From IMG/VR virus record IMGVR_UViG_3300044616_001468, positions 1-27,251 of that record: 27,251 nucleotides of DNA, one strand, 5' to 3'. Of this stretch, positions 1-5,741 are shown in pieces (position 1 is the first letter of the stretch; the number at the start of each line of letters is the position of its first letter). The position numbers and the translations under genes are program-made. The notes beneath the pieces are model-generated. The model ran no database searches, had not been told where the DNA came from, and saw nothing but the letters and a program-made list of their open reading frames with translations. The DNA comes from a virus.

Positions 1-377
1 AAGGCCACGGTATTTCCAGTGCGAGAGACATTAATGGTGCCAATATTCCCATCATTGTCGATTGTTCCGTATTCGCTGACATTTACATTTGTACCGTCAA
101 CGAGAATTGTTAGTTCGGTTGCATAGAACTTGTTGTCCCCTGCAGTGGTCTTTGATATTGAAACAATATACTTGACCATACGCCAAACTGTAGCGTCAAA
201 GTTATCAACAACAGTTACGTTCTCAATACCAGTGATTGTATTTTCATTGTTACCAGCAGAACCCAAATCTGTTGCTTGGGCTGATGCGGTGTCAATTAAA
301 TCTTCATAATTTTCTTGAGTAGGTCTATCTCCTGTTTGAAATAGAGTCTTAACTGATGGAATTGATACTTTAGCCAT
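1..377 (-). CDS. Virion-associated protein, 3'-truncated by window edge
   Basis: The reading frame opens at ATG 377 and runs off the left edge without a stop, giving about 125 residues of the N-terminal part. It begins MAKVSIPSVKTLFQTGDRPT and continues as a polar, Asn/Thr/Gly/Asp-rich, beta-prone sequence with no signal peptide, membrane segment or catalytic motif. It is the most distal gene of the minus-strand late block seen here, after other small virion-like genes, so a tail or fibre component is the likeliest role. This is an inference from context, as I do not recognise the family. TGA-TATAAT (plus 384-392) lies exactly 6 nt before the ATG with no Shine-Dalgarno, so the mRNA is probably leaderless. 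Confidence 0.75.
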   Translation of the reverse strand, partial: MAKVSIPSVKTLFQTGDRPTQENYEDLIDTASAQATDLGSAGNNENTITGIENVTVVDNFDATVWRMVKYIVSISKTTAGDNKFYATELTILVDGTNVNVSEYGTIDNDGNIGTINVSRTGNTVA

Positions 378-383
378 ATCGAT

Positions 384-392
384 ATTATATCA
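384..392 (-). promoter_or_regulatory. Extended -10 leaderless promoter
   Basis: Read on the minus strand this is TGA-TATAAT, followed by 6 nt and then the ATG of the gene ending at the window edge. A start site 7 nt after the -10 would coincide with the A of the start codon. No -35 consensus is obvious, which fits the TGn extended -10 class. Confidence 0.6.
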
Positions 393-409
393 CCTGTTTA
401 ATAAGACTA

Positions 410-634
410 TTAGAGGATGTAGTTGCTATATCCAATAACCTGTAGTGGAATTGCTGGGGTATTGCCCAAACCAATAGCCACAATTTGAATGGCTGAAAAC
501 TTAACTCTAAAAGGAAGTATGTCTGTGATTACGGTGTTTCTTGTTATTTCTTCTACTTGAACTACAGGATAATCAATAGAAAAAATTTTTTTGGTTTTAC
601 CATTAAGTTCATCAAGTATTAATGCCGTGGCCAT
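410..634 (-). CDS. Small late protein, unknown function
   Basis: This 74-residue protein is mixed alpha/beta with no recognised motif. Its ATG overlaps the stop of the upstream gene (TAATG arrangement at 634-636), so translation is probably coupled. It has no promoter of its own and no clear Shine-Dalgarno. Lying between two virion-like genes, it is most simply a small tail or virion accessory protein, but that rests on position only. Confidence 0.65.
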   Translation of the reverse strand: MATALILDELNGKTKKIFSIDYPVVQVEEITRNTVITDILPFRVKFSAIQIVAIGLGNTPAIPLQVIGYSNYIL

Positions 635-1050
635 TAATCTGTTACATCTTCAAGGATAACCATGCTACCCTGGCAAACTGTCCAGACTCTTGTTGGGTCG
701 CTAACCTGAATATCAAAGATGTCTCCTGTCTGCAAGACATTGGATTCTTCTGCTGTAAGCCAAACTGTAAACTCTCCAACAAGGTCATCTTCATCTGCAA
801 CTGGATGCAAAGCCATTATTGTAGTTGCATTATCAGTGATGACTCCTTTGTCTGATGCAAGGGTTGGTCTTTTAATCTTCATGGCAATGTCCCACTCAGA
901 TCCAACACCCTTTAAAATTAACGGGACCTTTGCATCATCTGTAACATAAACCTTAAACCCAGAAGTATCTCCACGAACTACAGTCCAGACAACAGTTGGA
1001 GGCGGATTGCCTACATTGTATAATGATTGAGATCCTCTTAAAGTTGCCAT
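634..1050 (-). CDS. Virion/baseplate adaptor-like protein (VRGDTS family)
   Basis: This 138-residue protein carries the segment W-T-V-V-R-G-D-T-S-G-F-K-V (about residues 22-34), then a beta-rich body. The same W-x-I/V-V-R-G-D-T-S pattern occurs in the 10708-11088 product, and a weaker form (Y-K-G-D-T-F-E-F) in the 9107-9862 product, so the three look like paralogues. Similar GDT-containing N-terminal modules are found in phage baseplate/fibre adaptor proteins of the BppU type. That assignment is from memory of the pattern, not a search. The gene is probably leaderless (TGA-TATAAT 6 nt before ATG) and its TAA overlaps the next ATG. Confidence 0.7.
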   Translation of the reverse strand: MATLRGSQSLYNVGNPPPTVVWTVVRGDTSGFKVYVTDDAKVPLILKGVGSEWDIAMKIKRPTLASDKGVITDNATTIMALHPVADEDDLVGEFTVWLTAEESNVLQTGDIFDIQVSDPTRVWTVCQGSMVILEDVTD

Positions 1051-1056
1051 AATGTT

Positions 1057-1065
1057 ATTATATCA
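1057..1065 (-). promoter_or_regulatory. Extended -10 leaderless promoter
   Basis: On the minus strand it reads TGA-TATAAT, 6 nt, ATG of the gene ending at 1050. The TGA of the extended -10 is also the stop codon of the upstream gene, so stop and promoter are fused. Confidence 0.6.
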
Positions 1066-1629
1066 CGACAAACCGTCCTTGAGTGCACCCCAAGTACCGT
1101 TTCCTTTTGTTTGAACTATAATCATTCCACCAAGTGATTTAATTGCTTGAACTGCAACCACTCCAACATATCTTGCTGGGCCAGTTGATGGACGACCACT
1201 TACCAAGGCTCCGTTTTGATCTACATAAATTTTTGTTCCAGAAGTACCTAAATCTGTTGTGTTCATTTGTATAATTCCAGAAACAACAACAACTCCGTTT
1301 GTAGAAGGCAGTGTGTCCGATTGCATTAATCCAAGAATTGGGACATCTGGGTTATGAGTAGGACTTGATGGGTTGTATAATTCTACAGTTGGAATTGCTT
1401 TTCCTTCATAAGTCGTTACCCCCGAAATAAATACTGGCTTTCCTGTTAAAATAGAAATAGATGAACTTACATTTCTTACGGGAGATGAAACACTTGTCAT
1501 TCCTAAAGATGGCAGTATATTATTTAAAGCATCAACCAGTACTTTAAAGTCTCCGTGTACATTAACAGGATCTGACGCAATAGGGTACGTCATAGTAGGA
1601 TAATTAGATGCTGAGGATGTCTGTGGCAT
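1063..1629 (-). CDS. Probable virion/tail surface protein
   Basis: This 188-residue protein is rich in Ser, Thr, Pro, Gly and Val, without signal peptide, membrane segment or catalytic motif. The middle and C-terminal part has the alternating hydrophobic pattern of beta-sandwich phage decoration or fibre-tip domains, with short repeats such as GVVVVSGII and YVGVVAV. I do not recognise the family. It is the first gene of the leftmost late transcript and is divergent from the lytic transglycosylase-like gene. TGG-TATAAT lies 7 nt upstream of its ATG, again predicting a leaderless mRNA. Confidence 0.65.
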   Translation of the reverse strand: MPQTSSASNYPTMTYPIASDPVNVHGDFKVLVDALNNILPSLGMTSVSSPVRNVSSSISILTGKPVFISGVTTYEGKAIPTVELYNPSSPTHNPDVPILGLMQSDTLPSTNGVVVVSGIIQMNTTDLGTSGTKIYVDQNGALVSGRPSTGPARYVGVVAVQAIKSLGGMIIVQTKGNGTWGALKDGLS

Positions 1630-1636
1630 AATCTTT

Positions 1637-1645
1637 ATTATACCA
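1637..1645 (-). promoter_or_regulatory. Extended -10 promoter, near-leaderless
   Basis: Minus strand TGG-TATAAT, 7 nt before the ATG at 1629. It is back to back with the plus-strand promoter at 1656-1685; the two -10 boxes are less than 40 bp apart. Confidence 0.55.
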
Positions 1646-1655
1646 CCCTCTAAAG

Positions 1656-1685
1656 TTGACTTTTGATAAATTTTTGTGTTATACT
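1656..1685 (+). promoter_or_regulatory. Promoter for lytic transglycosylase-like gene
   Basis: TTGACT (1656-1661), 18 bp, TATACT (1680-1685). The predicted start site near 1692 is the first base of an inverted repeat (TAACACCT 1692-1699, loop ACCA, AGGTGTTA 1704-1711), so the transcript would begin with a stem-loop. Confidence 0.65.
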
Positions 1686-1691
1686 AGGTAG

Positions 1692-1711
1692 TAACACCTA
1701 CCAAGGTGTTA
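1692..1711 (+). repeat. 5'-terminal mRNA stem-loop / operator palindrome
   Basis: An 8-bp inverted repeat with a 4-base loop begins at the predicted transcription start. It could protect the 5' end of the mRNA or be a DNA operator. Its arms resemble those of the hairpin at 11113-11155 (TAAYACCT...AGGTRTTA), with a matching C-G to T-A change in both arms. Confidence 0.55.
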
Positions 1712-1732
1712 TTGTTTTCTAAGGAGGAAACT

Positions 1733-2296
1733 ATGATTAAATTTATCGAAAGAAACAAAGAGATCATTAGCACACTCAGTATCGTAGCATTAGTAACTGT
1801 TTTGTCGAACGGAGCCAATGCTGATTCGGGTCTTGATACTAAAAACAACTTGAGCATAGAACAGGCTCAGACATCGGAAACCGCCTCGAAAGAGGTTTTT
1901 TTGGTTTCTAAAGCAAAAAAACTAGAGAGTTTTGAGAACAAGGTTTCTCTGACTGATTTAGAACTAAAGGAACTGCTTTCGCTAGTAGGATTCAAGGGTA
2001 AAGACCTTGTAGTTGCTTGGGCAGTTGCTAAAAAGGAGTCTAATGGGCGACCACTGGCTTTTAATGGCAACCACAAGACTGGTGATTCATCTTATGGAAT
2101 GTTCCAAATCAATATGATTGATACCCTTGGTCCTGATCGTAGGACTAAGTTTGATCTTGACTCTAATGCCGAACTCTTCAACCCCGTCAAGAATGCAGAG
2201 ATTGCATACTACATGACAAATGGTGGAGAAGATTGGTCTTCTTGGAAGGGCATTACTCCAAAGACCAGAATGTGGATGAATAAATTTCCTAAATAA
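1733..2296 (+). CDS. Secreted lytic transglycosylase-like (SLT fold) cell-wall hydrolase
   Basis: ATG 1733 is chosen because a full AAGGAGG lies 5 nt upstream; an earlier in-frame GTG (1706) lies in the 5' hairpin. The 187-residue product has a signal peptide (K/R-rich start, hydrophobic core about 11-24, A-N-A cleavage near 30), a charged linker, then an SLT/lysozyme-like domain. K-K-E-S-N-G has the likely catalytic Glu at about 102, followed by S-S-Y-G-M-F-Q-I-N (119-127) and a C-terminal N-P-V-K-N-A-E-I-A-Y motif typical of goose-lysozyme/SLT folds. It would cleave peptidoglycan glycan strands outside the membrane, for entry or release. It is the only plus-strand gene in the late block and forms an isolated unit with its own promoter and terminator. 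Confidence 0.8.
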   Translation: MIKFIERNKEIISTLSIVALVTVLSNGANADSGLDTKNNLSIEQAQTSETASKEVFLVSKAKKLESFENKVSLTDLELKELLSLVGFKGKDLVVAWAVAKKESNGRPLAFNGNHKTGDSSYGMFQINMIDTLGPDRRTKFDLDSNAELFNPVKNAEIAYYMTNGGEDWSSWKGITPKTRMWMNKFPK

Positions 2297-2309
2297 TCTA
2301 TAAAATAAT

Positions 2310-2345
2310 ATACCCCCTTGGAGAAATCCTTGGGGGTATTTTATT
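2310..2345. terminator. Convergent rho-independent terminator
   Basis: ATACCCCC (2310-2317) pairs with GGGGGTAT, with an inner GGA-GAAA-TCC stem capped by a GNRA-type tetraloop and a T-rich tail on the plus strand. It lies between two convergent genes ending at 2296 and 2344 and can serve both. Confidence 0.75.
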
Positions 2346-3144
2346 ATCTAAAATTAACTTCTGACTTAACCCCATCTGAGAAAGTGTAAGAAGGGAACCA
2401 GCCAAGAAGATCTCTGTTATCTATTTCTGATAGAACTGTTAGGTCTGGCAAATTTAAAACGGTATAAGTAATAGTAACACCATTAGCCTTATACTCGTTT
2501 ACCAGATCAATCATAGTAAACTGGTTTCCAGTAAAAATATCTGTAAGCAAAAAGTCGTTATCCTTAAGATACTCAATAGATAGTACATTGGCTTTTGCTA
2601 TATCTAAAATATGGACATAGTCTCTTGTTGAAGAAACGCTATTAATGTTTATATTTGGATTTTTACTAATTATTGAAAATATGTTTCCACCTTGCTCATC
2701 CTTTATTTTGTCAGATTTTCCAACAATGTTAAAATATCTTAAAATAACAAGTTTTTTACATAAAATTTTTAATATTTTTTCTTCTAAAAGTTTTGATTTG
2801 GCATATGGGTTGTATGGATTATATATTGCTGCAGAGGATGCAAATATAACTGGTATATTTAAAACCTTAGAAACTAAAGCAACAGACAAGGTAGATCCTA
2901 TATTGTTTAAATAATAAAGAATAGGGTTTTTTACAGACTCTGTAATTGATTTTTTAGCAGACAGGTGAATTATTGCTTTTGGTTTTTTTAAAGACAAACA
3001 AAATAGTTTAAATATGTTTCTTGTGTCATTGTTATTTTTTTTATCAAACTCTATAACGTTATATCCATTTTTTATTAAAAGTTCTTTTGTTGCTGATCCA
3101 ACATAACCAAATGATCCAGTCAAAACTACGCTAGCAGTTTTCAA
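2344..3144 (-). CDS. NAD-dependent sugar epimerase/dehydratase (GalE-like SDR)
   Basis: This 266-residue extended-SDR protein has the nucleotide-binding glycine motif G-S-F-G-Y-V-G (10-16), S-S-A-A-I-Y (103-108), the catalytic Y-A-K-S-K (Tyr114, Lys118), R-Y-F-N-I-V-G (136-142) and R-D-Y-V-H-I-L-D (174-181), all hallmarks of UDP-glucose 4-epimerase relatives. At 266 residues it is shorter than typical GalE (about 330). It probably makes or modifies the nucleotide sugar used by the neighbouring glycosyltransferase, in the cytoplasm; substrate unknown. The start is TTG at 3144, overlapping the end of the glycosyltransferase gene by 14 bp. It is the last gene of the modification cassette. It is very rich in Lys, Ile and Asn with AT-rich codons, more so than the virion genes, suggesting separate acquisition. 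Confidence 0.85.
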   Translation of the reverse strand: MKTASVVLTGSFGYVGSATKELLIKNGYNVIEFDKKNNNDTRNIFKLFCLSLKKPKAIIHLSAKKSITESVKNPILYYLNNIGSTLSVALVSKVLNIPVIFASSAAIYNPYNPYAKSKLLEEKILKILCKKLVILRYFNIVGKSDKIKDEQGGNIFSIISKNPNININSVSSTRDYVHILDIAKANVLSIEYLKDNDFLLTDIFTGNQFTMIDLVNEYKANGVTITYTVLNLPDLTVLSEIDNRDLLGWFPSYTFSDGVKSEVNFR

Positions 3145-4048
3145 CTATTTCACCATTTATAAAATCAAGCCCAGCAAATGTTCCATATTCTAGAAGAGTT
3201 CTTTCATTTCCAAGCAACATATCTCCAACTGTTCCTTCTGTTAAAGTTTTATAGATTAATTGTTTAGATACTAAATCTAAACGGTTAAATTCATCAGGGT
3301 AGTCTGTCCAAAGAATCTTTCTCTTATTTATTTCACCTGCAATGTTGTGATTATAGTAAAGATGATACATATACTGCTCATCAGGAACTAATATGTCATA
3401 CCCATGCGTGTAGGCCCTTGCTGCCAACCATATTTCTTCTCCGTAAAATGCAATGTCTGTGTTGAAAGGTAAAAATCCTTTAACAGTAAATATTGATCCT
3501 CCAGATACTGACTTTACAAATCTATTTCCATCGAGGATCGGCATTGCTGTTTGTTGTGGAATTCTTGTTAGCCTAAACTGATCTGGCTTTTCATGAAATG
3601 AGATATTAGATAAGTGGCCAGGTGGTAGAAAATCTTTTTCTACAAACTTAGCGGTTGCAGATGGATACCAGTAATTTGCTGGGTACATTGTAAGAAGTGG
3701 TTTGTGAATTCCCTGAATTTGATAATTTAAAACCGAGTTTATGGCAACTTCGTCCCAACCACTAATAAATCTAGAATGTGAGTCGCATTGAAGATAATAA
3801 TCTTCGCCATCATAAAATTGATGAGCAAGGGCTCTTCCGATTCCCAAACCAATATTTTCTGGAGCCTTGCTTTCAGCATGCTTAACATTAGGCAAATCAG
3901 GAACATTAATCTCTGATTCATCTACATAAACTGTGTGAACACCAAAATTAATTGTGTGGTTCCCAGATGACTGCTTTATTGCATCTAGAATTGTAGGGGT
4001 TACCTCTAAATCTCTATATGCTGCTATCTGAACAAATATGCTGGCCAT
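3131..4048 (-). CDS. GlcNAc-transferase-like glycosyltransferase (PF11397/GT60-like)
   Basis: This 305-residue GT-A-like enzyme opens with I-F-V-Q-I-A-A-Y-R-D (4-13), has a metal/nucleotide-sugar site Q-C-D-S-H-S-R-F (87-94) followed by G-W-D, a S-G-G segment (182-184), and the acceptor/catalytic region Y-G-E-E-I-W-L-A-A-R-A-Y-T-H-G-Y-D (202-218). This order is what I know from the Pfam GlcNAc family, whose eukaryotic GT60 members add GlcNAc to Ser/Thr or hydroxyproline of polypeptides. In-sequence context supports a protein target: the Thr-tract fibre gene is immediately upstream in the same direction. Its ATG overlaps the radical SAM stop (TAATG) and its end overlaps the epimerase start, so all three are probably co-translated. 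Substrate and acceptor are inferred. Confidence 0.8.
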   Translation of the reverse strand: MASIFVQIAAYRDLEVTPTILDAIKQSSGNHTINFGVHTVYVDESEINVPDLPNVKHAESKAPENIGLGIGRALAHQFYDGEDYYLQCDSHSRFISGWDEVAINSVLNYQIQGIHKPLLTMYPANYWYPSATAKFVEKDFLPPGHLSNISFHEKPDQFRLTRIPQQTAMPILDGNRFVKSVSGGSIFTVKGFLPFNTDIAFYGEEIWLAARAYTHGYDILVPDEQYMYHLYYNHNIAGEINKRKILWTDYPDEFNRLDLVSKQLIYKTLTEGTVGDMLLGNERTLLEYGTFAGLDFINGEIVENC

Positions 4049-5052
4049 TAGTCACCCCAAATCGCATGAACGCATGTTCTGCAGAAGTTTTCAAATGACT
4101 TAACTGTCATTAACTTATGCTCAATGCTCATCCATATATCGCTAATTGGCTTATCGTTTATATTTCCAAATACCGTTTCAAAATCGTAGTCATTACAACA
4201 AATAAAGGTGTCTCCATTAGCAGCAACGTGTAGCCATCCATTTGGTCTGCCACCTACTTCTCTTCCGTTACCACAACCAACTACTCTTTCCTTGCCTTTT
4301 TTCTCTTTGCTCTCAATAGCAGCCTTATTTGTAATAATTTGATGAGTATCTAAGTGACCATTTCTATCTACAAGGTATGGCATTTCGTATACTTGTAGTC
4401 CAGGAAACTTTTCTCTCCAACCATTTGTCATTCTTGCAAGTAATCCAGTTTCAAGATCTATGTCCATTTCTGGAGCATTTTTTAACTGTTGAATCCAACC
4501 ACCATACTCTACAAGAGAATTTTTATTAATACCGTTTACTTGTATTGACATGGCTTTGCTTGTTACCATATCTGGCAACTGCTCTACCGCATATGTCACC
4601 TGCTCTATTAATTTATCAAACATTTTTACGGGTTTTCCTGTTGCTTTTGCCCATTCTTCTGGATCTGATGCAGGAATATTAAAACAAATACCATGAACAA
4701 CATCTTGATATTCTCTAATAAGGTCAGTTCTTGCTTTAGTTAGTGGCGTTCCATTAGTTAACACAATGGTTCTTATCTTGTTTTTTCTTAAAACCTCTAG
4801 CATTTCTGGAAAGTACTTATAAAGAAGAACTTCGTTGTAGTGTGCCGTATATATAAAATCAAAATTATCAGAAACAAACGTGCCTTTACCTGCAACAAGT
4901 TGATTAATAATGCTTTCAAAGGTTTCAATTGGCATATTTGTTCTTTGTGCCAAAGGATTTTCTGCATATCTTACTGGACAAAACCAACAGCCTACATTAC
5001 AAAGACCATTGGGGTCAATTTGTGCCATTGATATTTTGTATTGATATTTCAT
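4048..5052 (-). CDS. Radical SAM/SPASM enzyme
   Basis: This 334-residue protein has the radical SAM signature C-N-V-G-C-W-F-C (Cys18, 22, 25) near its N-terminus, a TIM-barrel-like core, and a C-terminal SPASM-like Cys cluster (V-G-C-G-N, F-I-C-C-N-D, F-C-R-T-C) that would bind auxiliary iron-sulfur clusters. Members act on peptides or small molecules, using 5'-deoxyadenosyl radical chemistry in the cytoplasm. The gene is between a small zinc-ribbon-like protein and the glycosyltransferase, with a 1-nt gap and a TAATG overlap, so it is part of the modification cassette. Its substrate is unknown. It could modify a virion protein, a sugar precursor or a host peptide. Confidence 0.85.
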   Translation of the reverse strand: MKYQYKISMAQIDPNGLCNVGCWFCPVRYAENPLAQRTNMPIETFESIINQLVAGKGTFVSDNFDFIYTAHYNEVLLYKYFPEMLEVLRKNKIRTIVLTNGTPLTKARTDLIREYQDVVHGICFNIPASDPEEWAKATGKPVKMFDKLIEQVTYAVEQLPDMVTSKAMSIQVNGINKNSLVEYGGWIQQLKNAPEMDIDLETGLLARMTNGWREKFPGLQVYEMPYLVDRNGHLDTHQIITNKAAIESKEKKGKERVVGCGNGREVGGRPNGWLHVAANGDTFICCNDYDFETVFGNINDKPISDIWMSIEHKLMTVKSFENFCRTCVHAIWGD

Positions 5053-5053
5053 A

Positions 5054-5284
5054 TTACCACTTACCTATTGGACACTTGGCTGCTTCAAGTTTAGTTTTTA
5101 TAGACATAATGCATCCACACTTTTTGCATTGAGAGGTTAAAGAAATTAACTCTGGGCATGCTCTACATATTGACATTCTTGATGCTGCTAAATCATCGGC
5201 AGCATGTTTTGTCATTGGGTTTAGTAAGTCTAATGGAGTTACTCCATTTTTTTCTTTATATTTTTCCCATGCTGACTTTGACAT
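5054..5284 (-). CDS. Small Cys-rich zinc-ribbon-like protein (DUF6171-like)
   Basis: This 76-residue protein is charged and helical at its N-terminus. Its C-terminal half has C-R-A-C (Cys40, 43), C-K-K-C-G-C (53, 56, 58) and C-P-I-G-K-W (Cys71) as its end. The C-x-x-C...C-x-x-C-G-C...C-P-x-G-K-W pattern is shared by many phage proteins filed as DUF6171, as I recall. It probably binds zinc or an iron-sulfur cluster. A clear AGGGAGAAC Shine-Dalgarno precedes the ATG, and TATAAT (plus 5312-5317) lies about 28 nt upstream, so it looks like the first gene of the modification cassette. It may be an accessory or carrier protein for the radical SAM enzyme (inference). Confidence 0.75.
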   Translation of the reverse strand: MSKSAWEKYKEKNGVTPLDLLNPMTKHAADDLAASRMSICRACPELISLTSQCKKCGCIMSIKTKLEAAKCPIGKW

Positions 5285-5311
5285 TTGTTCTCCCTAAATA
5301 GTTGTTATTCT

Positions 5312-5317
5312 ATTATA
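5312..5317 (-). promoter_or_regulatory. -10 of the modification-cassette promoter
   Basis: Minus-strand TATAAT with TG immediately before it, about 28 nt upstream of the ATG at 5284. Unlike most late promoters here it leaves room for a leader containing AGGGAGAAC. Confidence 0.45.
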
Positions 5318-5324
5318 CACGATA

Positions 5325-5741
5325 TCACTCAGTGTATTGTGGCTGTGTTGGAGCCCAAGGAATTAAATCTGCCATGTCTCTATTCGTTATAGTAAATTTT
5401 TCTCCGTCAAAAGTGGCATTTGGAGATTGAACATATCTTCCATATGGGTAGTCTCTTAAATCAAGAACTAATGGATTGCTTAATAAGACGCTTCCAAAAT
5501 ATTCAGAAGTTTGTAATTCATTGATCATTGATCCATCTTTAATAAATCTAACTGTTATCCCGTCATGATTTGGATAACTTTGAGATACATCAATTACTGT
5601 ATTGCTAGACATAAACATTTCTTTATATTCGTTCCATGTTGGTATATCATATATGCATTGTCCATCAATTACCCAAACTAACGGTACTCCATTTATACCG
5701 TCGTTTCCTCTAACAAACTGTATATCTATATCTGTTAACAA
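5325..5741 (-). CDS. Small virion-like protein following the mucin-like fibre
   Basis: The start is taken as TTG 5741: AGGAGG (plus 5748-5753) lies exactly 6 nt upstream and the codon sits across the stop of the fibre gene. An upstream in-frame GTG at 5762 would place the Shine-Dalgarno inside the coding region. The product of 138 residues contains a W-V-I-D-G-Q-C-I-Y-D-I-P-T-W-N-E-Y segment and a beta-rich body. No family is recognised. Tight coupling to the 916-residue fibre gene suggests a fibre chaperone, tip or adaptor, but nothing in the sequence proves it. Confidence 0.65.
   Translation of the reverse strand: MLTDIDIQFVRGNDGINGVPLVWVIDGQCIYDIPTWNEYKEMFMSSNTVIDVSQSYPNHDGITVRFIKDGSMINELQTSEYFGSVLLSNPLVLDLRDYPYGRYVQSPNATFDGEKFTITNRDMADLIPWAPTQPQYTE

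Noticed and set aside
1706-1732. Upstream GTG start for the lytic transglycosylase-like gene
   Set aside because: It lies in the 5' hairpin; ATG 1733 has AAGGAGG at ideal distance and gives a proper signal peptide.
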